Shown: positions 10,357-19,497, counted from the stretch's first letter. The stretch: DNA of 64,000 bases from Novosphingobium sp. EMRT-2 (GCF_005145025.1 NZ_CP039695.1:1-64000), one strand, 5' to 3'. Translations and numbers: made by a program. Notes: generated by a model not told the origin, from the sequence alone.

Positions 10357-10567
10357 GATGCGGCGACGGCTGATCGCACTCGAACGCAGCTCGAACAGCA
10401 GCGATCGGCGCCCCAGCCAGATAGAGATCGACGCTGCGGTGGCGAGATGTGATCCCGACCGGGTAGAAGGGAGATTGGTTGATGCCTATCGCCATGTGCT
10501 CAATCACGCGGCCCCTTGGTTGTCCCGGGTAATGCTGCACAGCGATCCCGAGGATTTACTGCTGTGA
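10346..10567 (+). CDS. Small phage protein of unknown function
   Basis: A 73-residue protein starting MAGEMRRRLIALERSSNSSD. It overlaps the DUF5681 gene by 11 bases and the next gene by 4. The opening RRLIALER echoes RRLVSLER at the start of the next gene, hinting at a shared short helical motif. Confidence 0.5.
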   Translation: MAGEMRRRLIALERSSNSSDRRPSQIEIDAAVARCDPDRVEGRLVDAYRHVLNHAAPWLSRVMLHSDPEDLLL

Positions 10568-10716
10568 GCCGCGATTTCACTCGGCGGCTTGTGTCGCTCG
10601 AACGTCGTAGCCCCGATGGCGATGGCGTCCTCGTCGTAATTGAGGGAGGCTGGACGAAGATATGCTACGGAGGGAAGGCCGTGTTTGCACTGCCGAACAA
10701 TGGGCGTGAGAAATGA
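10564..10716 (+). CDS. Very small phage protein of unknown function
   Basis: A 50-residue protein from GTG 10564, overlapping the previous stop (GTGA). It reads VSRDFTRRLVSLERRSPDGD, then a short beta-rich stretch VLVVIEGGWTKICYGGKAVF. It is too short to classify, and supported mainly by coupling to the gene before it. Confidence 0.4.
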   Translation: MSRDFTRRLVSLERRSPDGDGVLVVIEGGWTKICYGGKAVFALPNNGREK

Positions 10717-10740
10717 CCGTCCGGGACGCTGCTTGCTCAG

Positions 10741-10782
10741 CCTTACAAATTGGCGTAACGAACGTTAGCCAGATTTGTAAGG
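10741..10782. promoter_or_regulatory. 42-bp imperfect dyad upstream of the serine recombinase
   Basis: CCTTACAAAT (10741-10750) and ATTTGTAAGG (10773-10782) are perfect inverted 10-mers. The inner arms tggcgtaacg and acgttagcca continue the symmetry with one bulge on each side. It ends 11 bases before the recombinase ATG. No T-run follows. It could be a protein-binding operator or a recombination site. Confidence 0.6.
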
Positions 10783-10793
10783 ATAGCGAGACC

Positions 10794-11507
10794 ATGCGGG
10801 CAGTGGCTTATTACCGTGTTTCGACGGCTGCGCAGAGCCGTTCCGGATTGGGTCTTGAGGCTCAGAGGGCAGCCGTGGAAAGCCTATGCTCGTCGCGAGG
10901 GTGGGAACTGACTGCGCCGCCCTTCACGGAGGTCGAGAGCGGGAAGCGTGACGATCGGCCGGAACTCGCGAAGGCTCTGCACCGCGCCAAGGTGACCGGC
11001 GCAACGCTGGTGGTTGCCAAGCTGGACCGCCTCTCACGCAACGTCGCGTTCCTCGCAGCACTGCAGGAGAGCGGCGTCCGGTTCGTCGCTGCGGACATGC
11101 CTGAGGCGAACGAACTCACCGTGCACATCATGGCTGCGGTGGCCCAGGCTGAGCGCAAGGCAATATCGAAGCGCACCAAGGAAGCCCTGCAGGCCGCAAA
11201 GGCGAGAGGCACATTCACAAAGGCCAATGGTGATCCGTACAAGTCAGGCCAGCGCCTCGGCAACCCGAACGGAGCTGCCGCGCTACAGCGCGCCGGGAAG
11301 GGCAATGGAAAGGCAATCGAGACTGTGCGGGCCGAAGCCGCCCAACGGGCTGAGGAGCTTCGCCCGATCGTCGATGACATGCGCGCTCGGGGTATCGACA
11401 CGCTGTCAGGGATCGCGGCGGGCCTGAACGAAGGTGGGTTCGTCACCCCGCGCGGCGGTAGGTGGCATGCGTCGAGTGTGCGCAATTTGGTAGCGCGGCT
11501 GGCCTGA
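10794..11507 (+). CDS. Serine recombinase (resolvase/invertase family)
   Basis: A 237-residue site-specific recombinase. The catalytic domain (about 1-140) has the nucleophile Ser10 in AYYRVSTAAQSRSGLG, LVVAKLDRLSRNVAFL with its Arg residues, and MAAVAQAERKAISKRTKEAL. The C-terminus (VDDMRARGIDTLSGIAAGLN and following) is a short helix-turn-helix DNA-binding domain. ATG 10794 was chosen because it begins the beta-strand before the Ser. The frame is open back to 10713, but that stretch crosses the dyad. This is a second recombinase besides the tyrosine integrase. Possible roles are resolution, inversion, or regulation of the element. Its last 100 bases overlap a convergent gene. Confidence 0.85.
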   Translation: MRAVAYYRVSTAAQSRSGLGLEAQRAAVESLCSSRGWELTAPPFTEVESGKRDDRPELAKALHRAKVTGATLVVAKLDRLSRNVAFLAALQESGVRFVAADMPEANELTVHIMAAVAQAERKAISKRTKEALQAAKARGTFTKANGDPYKSGQRLGNPNGAAALQRAGKGNGKAIETVRAEAAQRAEELRPIVDDMRARGIDTLSGIAAGLNEGGFVTPRGGRWHASSVRNLVARLA

Positions 11508-11891
11508 ACCCTGGTTCCAAGCGGACACGATCGCGTTGGCTTCGCGGATGATGGCGTCGTGGGCGCTTTCCGGCTCGATAGCGGACTTGATGTCCACGAC
11601 TTTAGGCTTGGGGTTGAGCGCGCGGCGCACCGTTTGCGTATTCAGGCCTGTGGCCTCTGCTACTTCCGTGACGATCGCCTTTGGTCTGCCAACTGGGCGC
11701 GATAATTGTTTATCATTTTGACAAACAATTACCTCATCCCGCTGCCTCTCCAGCAATTCCGCATACCGCCGGATATGCTCGTCGCGCTGCTCTTTGGTCA
11801 GGTCGCAGCGGTGCAGGTTCTCCGCGATCTCGCATAGGCCGCCCTGCTCTTTCCCGCCCGGCGGGGGCTGGCGATTTCCACTATCCAGCAC
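11406..11891 (-). CDS. ParB-like protein, N-terminally truncated
   Basis: A 161-residue ORF. After about 20 unrelated residues it enters the end of a ParB-like nuclease domain (EIAENLHRCDLTKEQRDEHI). A helix-turn-helix follows (GRPKAIVTEVAEATGLNTQT) and then a helical tail. The front half of a normal ParB domain is missing, with no remnant upstream to 12000. This suggests a recombination scar. The 3' end overlaps the convergent serine recombinase by 102 bases, and the last 40 residues may not be authentic. It is probably not functional in DNA partitioning. Confidence 0.55.
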   Translation of the reverse strand: MLDSGNRQPPPGGKEQGGLCEIAENLHRCDLTKEQRDEHIRRYAELLERQRDEVIVCQNDKQLSRPVGRPKAIVTEVAEATGLNTQTVRRALNPKPKVVDIKSAIEPESAHDAIIREANAIVSAWNQGSGQPRYQIAHTRRMPPTAARGDEPTFVQARRDP

Positions 11892-12028
11892 TTTTTAGTG
11901 GCGGCCGCCATGTCTGGAGACGGCCGGTGGTGTCGTGCGTAGACATATGCCCACACATGAACCGCGAATCGTCGGAAAGCTTTTGACGGCGGTAACCGTC
12001 ACGAGCGCGGCCCTGCACCAATATCGGC

Positions 12029-12349
12029 ATGCTGGAATGCCGACGCTCAGACGGACGAGTTCACGACACCGGCACTATCCGCCCACGTCGGCCTTGCCCC
12101 CGTGATTTTCGGGAAACCTACATCAGGCTCGGTTGGGACGGAATCGTCGAACACTACCGGGCGAATTGGCGTTGCATCCGCCGATGGATCAACGAATGCG
12201 GGAGGGAAGAGTTGAAGAAGGCGCGGGCGGACTATGTGCGCGAGCGCGGGAGAAAGATGTTGCACACAGTTCCGGTAGACCAGTGCACGGCGGACAGGGT
12301 TGCGCGCCGGGGGCATATCGTCCGCGAAACACTGTCGTCCCGATGCTGA
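12029..12349 (+). CDS. Small phage protein with a helix-turn-helix-like segment
   Basis: A 106-residue basic protein. The core PRDFRETYIRLGWDGIVEHY, followed by ANWRCIRRWINECGREELKK, looks like a homeodomain-like helix-turn-helix found in small phage proteins. The N-terminus is uncertain. It stands alone, with about 137 bases of non-coding sequence on each side in which I see no feature. Confidence 0.5.
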   Translation: MLECRRSDGRVHDTGTIRPRRPCPRDFRETYIRLGWDGIVEHYRANWRCIRRWINECGREELKKARADYVRERGRKMLHTVPVDQCTADRVARRGHIVRETLSSRC

Positions 12350-12485
12350 GCATTCGGCATTTTTCATTCTGACGGCGGTAAAACTAACTGCACTGACAAG
12401 CAACGCTCCTCCCGTTCGGCACTCCGCCGACCGCCCCATGTCCGGTCACAGTGATCGGCACCGGGCCAGCCAGGAGAAGACGCCA

Positions 12486-12947
12486 ATGTCGTTTATCGAC
12501 CCTCACGGTAAGACCGTCCCCCCGCACATCGCCCTTGATGCTTCCGGCCAGCTTCGCGCTGGTTTCCGTCGCGCTGCGGCTATTCTCGCCCCCGGCGAGA
12601 AAGTTTCCTTCGATGCCACTGTGCATGATGCTGCACCTGCGGCGGGAGTCGTCTTCCTGACCGACGCGGGCAAGCCTTTCATTTCGCCGTCGCAGGCTCG
12701 CCAGGCGGAAATCATGGCTGATATTGCGGCCACGTCCGCAGCCCTGCGGTACGTCAATGACCAGAATGTCGCGCAGAGCGTGGCAGCGGCCATCGCCGAT
12801 CGCGCCACCGGTTCCCGGGCTGAGGATGTCAGTGCAATCCGCGATGCCCGCTATACTGGCGCTGCGGTTGCCGCCTCCGCGCCATCGAGGGCGTTCGCCG
12901 ACAATTCGCACGTCGTCTCCGCCATCCGCGCCGCGCGCTACCTCTGA
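12486..12947 (+). CDS. Phage hypothetical protein
   Basis: A 153-residue protein starting MSFIDPHGKTVPPHIALDAS, with AGGAGA 8 bases before the ATG. It is Ala-rich, with an internal near-repeat: VSAIRDARYTGAAVA and VSAIRAARYL at the C-terminus. There is no signal peptide or known domain. It starts the block that runs toward the tail genes and is followed 9 bases later by the next gene. Confidence 0.55.
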   Translation: MSFIDPHGKTVPPHIALDASGQLRAGFRRAAAILAPGEKVSFDATVHDAAPAAGVVFLTDAGKPFISPSQARQAEIMADIAATSAALRYVNDQNVAQSVAAAIADRATGSRAEDVSAIRDARYTGAAVAASAPSRAFADNSHVVSAIRAARYL

Positions 12948-12956
12948 GGTCCCGAC

Positions 12957-13841
12957 ATGGCAAAGCCCCTGAACGAGCGCCTCACCAAGGCGCTGACCAA
13001 TGCTGCTGCGCGTAGCGCTGAACTTGAGGCCCTGATCGGCGAGGCAACCGCAGAACGCGAGCGCCTCAGCGGGATCATGGCGCAGGCCAACGATGACGCG
13101 TTGAACCTTGGCCTCAGCGATGAGGATCGTGACGCAGCCGGCGCCCGCGCCGATCGCGCCCGCCGCGACATCCTCGCGATGAGCAAGGTGGTCGCCAACC
13201 TTGAGACCATACTCGCAGCCCGTGTTGCGTCGGAGCAGAAGCAGGCAGTGGCCGGCCGCCGCGGCGAACTGCTTGCGGAACGTGATCGCATCGCCGCGGC
13301 CTTGCGCGCCGAATGGCCCGACATCGAAGCGCGCATTGTCAGTCTGCTGTCTGCGGTGACCAGCAACGCGTCCGCGATGAAGGCCGCCGGCATCTACGAG
13401 GCGGATGCGGAGGCGGTGGCGCGCGACCTTCCCGGAAACTTCACCAAAGGCTCACTGCTATTCCGGCAGTTGTCCAAGATCGCGCTGCCATCCTTCGCCA
13501 ACGGGCATGAACTGGCGTGGCCTGCTCCTGAGCGACCGGCGAAACACTGGACCGAACAGGTTGCCGAAGGGCGGAAAAGGCAGGTCGAAGCCCAGCGCCG
13601 CCAAGATCGGGCAGAGGCCGAAGCATGGGCGGGCTACTCCGTTTCCGCAGGCGCGATCAAGCAGATGACGGAAGTCAAAGGGCGCGATCCCAAAAGTGGC
13701 GTCGAGACGGGCTTCACGCTCTACCCTGAGGACATCATCGGCGCATTTCGCACTGACAACAGCGCTCGCACGATCCGGCTGCACGCAAATGCAGCGGAAC
13801 GGCTGCGCCGCCTGGGTGCGAGCATCGAGCCGGTTTCATGA
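12957..13841 (+). CDS. Phage hypothetical protein with coiled coil
   Basis: A 294-residue protein. Residues about 10-115 are charged, Ala-rich heptad-like sequence (RLTKALTNAAARSAELEALI and following), a likely coiled coil. Residues about 205-235 are a second charged helix (AEGRKRQVEAQRRQDRAEAE). The C-terminus, VKGRDPKSGVETGFTLYPED, is compact. It may be structural or scaffold-like, but no family is recognised and no capsid gene is adjacent. Confidence 0.55.
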   Translation: MAKPLNERLTKALTNAAARSAELEALIGEATAERERLSGIMAQANDDALNLGLSDEDRDAAGARADRARRDILAMSKVVANLETILAARVASEQKQAVAGRRGELLAERDRIAAALRAEWPDIEARIVSLLSAVTSNASAMKAAGIYEADAEAVARDLPGNFTKGSLLFRQLSKIALPSFANGHELAWPAPERPAKHWTEQVAEGRKRQVEAQRRQDRAEAEAWAGYSVSAGAIKQMTEVKGRDPKSGVETGFTLYPEDIIGAFRTDNSARTIRLHANAAERLRRLGASIEPVS

Positions 13842-13959
13842 TCAGTTTCCGCGCGGTCAGTTTTGATCGTCTTCCCGCTGCGGAGTCGGGGGCAGTCCAA
13901 GTACCGGGCTGCCCCCGGCGCACCCAAGGTTCCTTACAGCACGCAGGAAAGGAAACCGT

Positions 13960-14142
13960 ATGTCCAAAGTCCTCAAGGTCTTATCGGTCGTAGCGACCAT
14001 CGCGTCATTCATTCCGGGCATCGGTACGGCCATAGGTATTGGCGCGAAGGCGTTGATGGCGATCGGCGTCGAGCGCTTTGAGGTTCTCAGCTGGGGCGAT
14101 AGGGTTGGCGAGGTGATCCGGCCGATGGGAGTAGCGGCATGA
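13960..14142 (+). CDS. Small hydrophobic phage protein
   Basis: A 60-residue protein (MSKVLKVLSVVATIASFIPG...) with one hydrophobic Gly/Ala-rich helix at about 4-36, possibly membrane-inserted. GGAAAGG precedes the ATG. It resembles the hydrophobic N-terminus of larger siphophage proteins, so it may be a truncated remnant. No function is assigned. Confidence 0.45.
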   Translation: MSKVLKVLSVVATIASFIPGIGTAIGIGAKALMAIGVERFEVLSWGDRVGEVIRPMGVAA

Positions 14143-14187
14143 AGGGGCGCTACAAGCATCTCCTCTCCGTGGCGGCGAATATGGAGC

Positions 14188-14604
14188 ATGTTTGCCGTGG
14201 GTAGGGGGCCACGCGATACCTTTCGCGGCCGGATGCACGGCTATGGGTCTAGCGGTTTCTGGAAAGCCGTTGGCGAAGGCCTCTACGAATGTGCGGATCA
14301 CGTTCGCGCGGAAGCTCACCGGTCAATCACAGCGGGCTCGCAATCCGGTAAGAACCATAAGCCATCCGCGCCGGGTCAGCCTCCAAACAATGACACTCGC
14401 ACCCTGGCTGATAGTGGTCACGTCGTCCAGCCCGGCCCGACTGAGGCGCGTGTAGTCTTTGACGCCCCTTATGCTGATGATCTCGAATTCGGCACGTCGA
14501 AGATGGCTGAGCGTCCGTTCTTGCGACCAGCGCGCGACAAATTTCGTCCCAAAGCCCTTGAAGTCCTCCGCAAGCGCATAAACGCGGCGCTCCGGACAGA
14601 ATGA
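14188..14604 (+). CDS. HK97-gp10-like putative minor tail / neck protein
   Basis: A 138-residue protein of the HK97 gp10 family, which caps or completes the tail or neck in siphophages. Diagnostic segments are GQPPNNDTRTLADSGHVVQP, VVFDAPYADDLEFGTSKMAE and RPFLRPARDKFRPKALEVL. The start is uncertain: ATG 14188 is used, but Met 14233 (MHGYGSSGFWK) would also fit the family. It overlaps the next gene by 4 bases. The tail terminator and major tail protein that normally come next are missing. Confidence 0.75.
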   Translation: MFAVGRGPRDTFRGRMHGYGSSGFWKAVGEGLYECADHVRAEAHRSITAGSQSGKNHKPSAPGQPPNNDTRTLADSGHVVQPGPTEARVVFDAPYADDLEFGTSKMAERPFLRPARDKFRPKALEVLRKRINAALRTE

Positions 14605-15065
14605 AGGATTTGCACATGACCTATCCCACTGAAGTTACCATGCCCTTTGCCGATGGATCGTACAGGTTTTTCTTGCCCCAAAGGCAGGTTTCTGAGTTCG
14701 AAGAAAAGCACGGAACCATCTGCGGGCTAGAGTTTAACTTGCGTTCCTGCATTATGATGAATGGGGAAGGTCACGCTATTTTCTCTGGAGGCGGCGCCGC
14801 TGAAGCTCAACAAATTCGTGATCTGATCCGCGCCGCGTTGATCGGCGGAAACAAGGCGGTGGTTGACGACAAAACCATCGAGGTCGGTCCACAAGCAGCA
14901 CTGGCACTGGTAGACAGGTACGTCTATCCGGCCCGTCCTCTCGGCGAGAGTGCGGCATTGGCTTGGCGAATTCTTGGCGCCGCGATCTACGGGAATCAAT
15001 TGGGAGAAGTCGCGGCGAATACCGCTGCCGCCGATCCGCAAAAGGCGGGCCAAGCCGATGAGTGA
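14601..15065 (+). CDS. Putative tail assembly chaperone (GTA TAC-like)
   Basis: A 154-residue protein resembling the tail-assembly chaperone of gene transfer agents and siphophages. It has PFADGSYRFFLPQRQVSEFE at the start, RDLIRAALIGGNKAVVDD in the middle, and ALVDRYVYPARPLGESAALA. Such proteins coat the tape-measure protein during tail polymerisation. It lies directly before the tape-measure gene and overlaps it by 8 bases, the usual order. ATG 14616 is an alternative start with a better Shine-Dalgarno spacing. Confidence 0.7.
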   Translation: MKDLHMTYPTEVTMPFADGSYRFFLPQRQVSEFEEKHGTICGLEFNLRSCIMMNGEGHAIFSGGGAAEAQQIRDLIRAALIGGNKAVVDDKTIEVGPQAALALVDRYVYPARPLGESAALAWRILGAAIYGNQLGEVAANTAAADPQKAGQADE

Positions 15066-16916
15066 GGTCGACCCCCTCATCTTCGAGTTTCAAGCCCGGG
15101 TGAATGGCTATCTGTCCGATCTCCGCTCCACAACCACATCAGTAGACAAGATGCTTGGCCTACAAGAGGCGCGCTACAAGCACCTTGAGGGCGAGATCAG
15201 CCGTTCCAGCGGGGAAATATCCTCGCACATCAAAGGACTGGCATCCGGATTTGCCGCGTACTTCTCGGGCCGCGAACTGGTTGGCCTGCTCGATGGGTTC
15301 ACGCGCCTTCAGAATAACCTGAGAGTTGCAGGCGTTGCCGGCGACCAGATGAAAGAGGTTCAGGACAGGCTCTTTACGTCTGCGCAGAAGTACGGCGTCG
15401 AGTTGGAAGGGCTGTCCTCCCTGTTCTCGACCCTGACGCAGGCCAGCAAGGAACTTGGAGCAACGCAGCAGCAGATATTCGGGATCACCGATGCCGTATC
15501 CGCTTCGCTCAAGATTCAGGGATCGTCCGCCGAGGAAGCCCAGGGCGCATTGCTCCAGCTTGGGCAGGCCTTGCGCGGCGGGAAGATTCAGGCCGAGGAA
15601 TACAATTCGCTGCTTGACGGCATGTTTCCGCTGTTGGAAGCGGCGGCGGCCGGCTCTACGCGCTGGGGCGGCTCGGTCGCCAAGCTGACCGCCGATGTCA
15701 AAAAGGGCACCGTCACCAGCCAGGAATTTTTCACGGCCATTCTGGATGGCTCGAAAATCCTTGAGGATCGGGCGGCGAAGGCGAGCCTTACGCTATCCGC
15801 CGGGTTCACCACGCTGAACAATGCCCTTACGGTTTATTTCGGGGAAGCCGACAAGGCCAACGGTGTGTCTGCCGCGCTGGGCACAGCAATGAGCAAGATC
15901 GCCGATAATCTGGATACGCTGATTCCGGCGCTGGCGGTGATAAGCGGGATCATTGTTGCCAGGTACGCAGCCGGGCTCGCGGTCGCAACGGCTGCCACGA
16001 TCGCGAAAGCTGCCGCTGATGAGCGCGCCACACAGACTGCTGCGGCGCACGCGGCGATGCAGGCGCGTTTGAATTCAGTCATGCTGGGCACATCGGTGAG
16101 TGCAGAAGCCGCAGCGGCTTCAGTGACCTCCCTGAGTGTAGCATCCGGCCTTGCGTCGCGCGCGGGAACAGGATTGCTTGGAGTATTCGGCGGGTCTCTC
16201 GGGCTGGCTGTAACCGCTTTGACGGTGGCTGTAGGTTACTTCGTAGTCAAATCAGCGGAGGCGTCGGCTGCATCCGAAGAATTGGCAAGAAAGGCGGAAG
16301 AAAGCCAGGGCAAGCTTGAACGTCTGGTTTCTAAACTAGACAAAGCCGGCATCAAAACTGAAGATCTGACGCGTGCGGCACAGGCGGCCGTGCCGGGAAT
16401 AGACAGCGCAGCGGCAGCCTATGACCGGGCTGCGAAAGCGGCTGAACGATTGGCGGAAAAATCTGGCTTGGCGGCAATCAAAATGGCGCAGATGCGCATT
16501 GTCGAAGAGCAAGAGAGGCAGCGGGACCTGAAGAGCCAGCTTGATCGGGCAGGCACCTCACGCGGCGGGAGCGTCGCCCGCTTTGGTTATCTTCCGGGGC
16601 AGGACAACCAGGTTCAAACTATTGAAGGCCAGATTCAGGCCTCAAAACAGGAGGAAGCGCGGCAGCGCGCGATCCTCATTGGCGTTTCTAGAGCCGCTCA
16701 GAATGGTATATCCCTTGAGGATACGCCAACGCCAGCCACGCCAATTGCTGGCAAAACGAAAAAGGCTAAGAAGCCAACTGGCCCATCGGCCATGGAGATC
16801 AAGGCCCGCTTCGACGAGGAGATGGCCAACCTCCTGCAACAGACCAATTCGGCCTACGGTTCGGTCGCAACGTCTGTCGAACAGCGCGCCGAACTGGAAA
16901 CCCGTAATGTGGAACT

Positions 16917-16923
16917 CGCTCGC
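16917..16923 (+). repeat. Target site duplication (left) of the IS21 element
   Basis: CGCTCGC here is repeated exactly at 19714-19720 on the other side of the element, within the known 4-8 bp range for IS21-family insertions. Confidence 0.85.
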
Positions 16924-17035
16924 TGTAGCGCGACGATTACGGAGTCCGGTCGGCGTCAATTATGATGGCCGATAGGTGGCCGCGCCGGTTGGTGAATTCT
17001 GGCTACCATTTGCTGTTGCGGGGAGCAACCGTCGA

Positions 17036-17190
17036 GCGACAATTACGACGCTGGGTAATTGTCGCTGACGCTGGCCGGAAGCGAGGGTCTGAAGCGCATG
17101 GGATGGTTGGCATGTAATTGCCGCTGGCGACAATTACCCGTTGCCTCAGCAAGGGTGCTCCCGAGCGCGAAGCCAGCGACAATTATGATG
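17036..17190. repeat. Multiple transposase-binding-like repeats at the left end of the IS
   Basis: GCGACAATTAC at 17036-17046 pairs with GTAATTGTCGC at 17055-17065. Further copies are GTAATTGCCGC (17114-17124), GCGACAATTAC (17127-17137) and GCGACAATTATGATGGCC (from 17176). Related copies sit near 16955 and at the right end near 19675-19705. The 259 bases between the IS end and istB hold only these repeats. Confidence 0.75.
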
Positions 17191-17992
17191 GCCGGTCCGG
17201 GGCGCCATTCGGCGGGTCGTAATCGCCGGCGTTGATACGGGCGACGGCGGAACGTTTGCGGTAGCTTTCGCCGTTCATCTCGATGATGATCGAGTGGTGC
17301 ACGAGGCGGTCGATCGCGGCGACAGTCATAGCGGGATCAGGGAAGACGTTGTCCCATGCCGAAAATGGCTGGTTGGCGGTAATGGCGAGCGAGTGGCGTT
17401 CGTAGCGGTGGGCGATGAGCTCGAACAAGGCGCTGGTCTCGACCTGGTCCTTGCGGACGTAGGACAGATCGTCGAGCACGATGAGATCGAACTTGTCGAG
17501 CTTGTCGAGCATGGCGGGTAGGCTGAGGTCGCGGCGCGCGGACTGGAGCTTCTGGACCATGTCGGTGGTGGAGCAGAACAGGACGCGCCGCCCCGTGTCG
17601 ATGAGGGCATGACCAATGGCAGCAACTGCGTGCGTCTTGCCGGTCCCGCTCTGGCCGAACAGCAGCAGGTTGCCGCCGCTCTCGATCCAGTCGTCACCGG
17701 CGGCGAGGGACAAGAGGTGCGGTTTGCGGATGCCGGGGGCTGCGTCGAAATCGAAGGTGGCGAAGGTCTTGCCTGCGGGCAAGCCGGACTGGTCGCGATG
17801 GCGCTGGATGCGCCGGGAGGAGCGATCGGCCATCTCGATCTCGAGAAGCGAGGCCAGCAGGTTGGCGGCCGGCCAGCCATCGCGATCGGCGGTGTCGGTG
17901 AGGCGCTTCCAGTTGCGGTTGATACTCGGCAGGCGCAAGGCCTTGAGCAGGGTAGGCAGCACGGCGGCGGCCTGGTCCTTGGTGCGGGTCAT
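17183..17992 (-). CDS. istB: IS21-family helper ATPase IstB
   Basis: A 269-residue DnaC-like AAA+ ATPase that regulates the IstA transposase and target choice. Walker A is LLLFGQSGTGKTHAVAAIGH (about residue 108), Walker B is DLIVLDDLSYV (about 170), and the C-terminus has ITANQPFSAWDNVFPD and AAIDRLVHHSIIIEM. The ATG shares one base with the istA stop (TGATG), so translation is coupled. Length is normal for the family. Confidence 0.95.
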   Translation of the reverse strand: MTRTKDQAAAVLPTLLKALRLPSINRNWKRLTDTADRDGWPAANLLASLLEIEMADRSSRRIQRHRDQSGLPAGKTFATFDFDAAPGIRKPHLLSLAAGDDWIESGGNLLLFGQSGTGKTHAVAAIGHALIDTGRRVLFCSTTDMVQKLQSARRDLSLPAMLDKLDKFDLIVLDDLSYVRKDQVETSALFELIAHRYERHSLAITANQPFSAWDNVFPDPAMTVAAIDRLVHHSIIIEMNGESYRKRSAVARINAGDYDPPNGAPDRPS

Positions 17993-19497
17993 CAGTACAC
18001 CTCCCCGCTGGCGATCAAGCTGTTGTAGCTGTGCAGATCGGGAGGCGGGATAGTGACATCGCGCTGCGATCTTGCGGTTGGCAGGAACTCGTCCCTGAGC
18101 GCATCGACATCGGGCAAGCGCCCTCTGTCGAGTGCCTCATCGATCCGCCGGGCCAGCACGTCGACACAGTCGCCCCTGGCGGCGATATCGAGCAGCGCGA
18201 CGGCATCGCGGCAGGCCTGCCGTCCATCGAGTTGGGCATCGAAGGCTTGCCAGGCCCGCCGGTAGGCGTGATCGGGGAACAGGGCTTCGCGGTAGACGAG
18301 GTTGCGCAGCGCACCAGGCTTGCGGCGCAGGTTACCGATCATGTGCCGGAAATCGATGCTGTGCCCCCGGTGGGGATGGCTGATCCGCACACGCGGCGTG
18401 GACATTACCCTGTCCGGACCGAGGAAGAGCTCAATGCGATCGTCAAAGAGATGCGCGTTGAGGCGCCGTCCGACGAGGCGGGAAGGCACCGAATAGGTAA
18501 CCCGATCGATGGCGACGGTGCCGTTGCGGGTGACATCGACGGTGACCATGGCGAAATCGGTGGTTCGCCTTGCGGGCAGCGCCTTGAGTACCCTGCGTTC
18601 TGCATCGATGTGCGCAGCATGCCGCCGGTTCTGTCTGGCGACCTGCGCCTCAACGAACTCGCGCCAGGCCTCGATGCTGACGAAATCGCGGCTTCCCCGC
18701 CGGCGTAAGGCCTGATCGAGCCGTCGCTTGAGATGGGCATGGGGACCTTCGATCGATCCGTTCTCGTGCGCCTCGCCGCGGTTGTTGCGGGTAGCGAGCA
18801 TGCCGTAATGACGGCACAGCTCGTCATAGCTTCGGGTAAAATCCCGCTGCGCATCGGCGTCGAGGTTTTTGTAGGCGGCTGACAGGGAATCGCTGCGGTG
18901 TTCGGCCGGCGCGCCGCCCAGCTTCCACAAGGCATCCTGCAGGTGCTCCGAAAGGGCGGCAAAGCTCTCCCCGCCCAGCACGACAGCCGCATGCTCCCAG
19001 CCACTCGCCGCCAAGCGGAAGTGGTAAAGGCGATAGGCCAGGGTCTCGCCGGCAACGGTGACCTTGAGACTGTCGCATACCGTGAAATCCGACAGGCCCT
19101 GCCGACCGGGCTCATGATGCTGCGGGAAGAAGATCTCCTTCTCGCCGCCGTGCAGTGCCCGCCAGCGGGCGATCCGGCGTTCAAGTGTTCGTCGTATCGC
19201 ATCGGGAACAGCATCCTCGCCGAACTCGTCCTGGAGCGTCTCGAAGACCGTGACGGCAATGATACCGTCGATCTGGAGCAACTCCTCGACGCGTGGCCAG
19301 AATGGCTCGAGCGGATCGGCGCGGGTGCGCCAGTGGCGCTCCTTCTTCTTCTGGGACGGAAGCTGCGGATCGTTCTCGATCCGGCGTGCGCTGCGCTCGC
19401 TGATACCGGCCTTGGCAGCCGCGACGGCCTGGGTGTGTTGGCGACGATGGGTCATGAAGAGAAATACCTGCTGATCGGAAATGTGGTGGCCCGGCAT
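17992..19497 (-). CDS. istA: IS21-family transposase IstA
   Basis: A 501-residue DDE transposase. An N-terminal helix-turn-helix (RQHTQAVAAAKAGISERSAR) binds the element ends. The catalytic core lies at about 125-290, with RSDSLSAAYKNLD and the Glu in HENGSIEGPHAHLKRRLDQA. A C-terminal Mu-transposase-like domain follows (VTVDVTRNGTVAIDRVTYSV). It is full length and overlaps istB by one base. The promoter must lie in the 216 bases to the right end. Confidence 0.95.
   Translation of the reverse strand: MPGHHISDQQVFLFMTHRRQHTQAVAAAKAGISERSARRIENDPQLPSQKKKERHWRTRADPLEPFWPRVEELLQIDGIIAVTVFETLQDEFGEDAVPDAIRRTLERRIARWRALHGGEKEIFFPQHHEPGRQGLSDFTVCDSLKVTVAGETLAYRLYHFRLAASGWEHAAVVLGGESFAALSEHLQDALWKLGGAPAEHRSDSLSAAYKNLDADAQRDFTRSYDELCRHYGMLATRNNRGEAHENGSIEGPHAHLKRRLDQALRRRGSRDFVSIEAWREFVEAQVARQNRRHAAHIDAERRVLKALPARRTTDFAMVTVDVTRNGTVAIDRVTYSVPSRLVGRRLNAHLFDDRIELFLGPDRVMSTPRVRISHPHRGHSIDFRHMIGNLRRKPGALRNLVYREALFPDHAYRRAWQAFDAQLDGRQACRDAVALLDIAARGDCVDVLARRIDEALDRGRLPDVDALRDEFLPTARSQRDVTIPPPDLHSYNSLIASGEVY

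Noticed and set aside
13839..13991. 50-codon frame overlapping the coiled-coil gene stop (ATGA)
   Set aside because: No recognisable features, and it overlaps the start of the next gene, which has a good ribosome binding site.
14139..14204. 21-codon frame between the small hydrophobic protein and the gp10-like gene
   Set aside because: It is too short to support. It may be part of the gp10-like 5' region or a coupling peptide.
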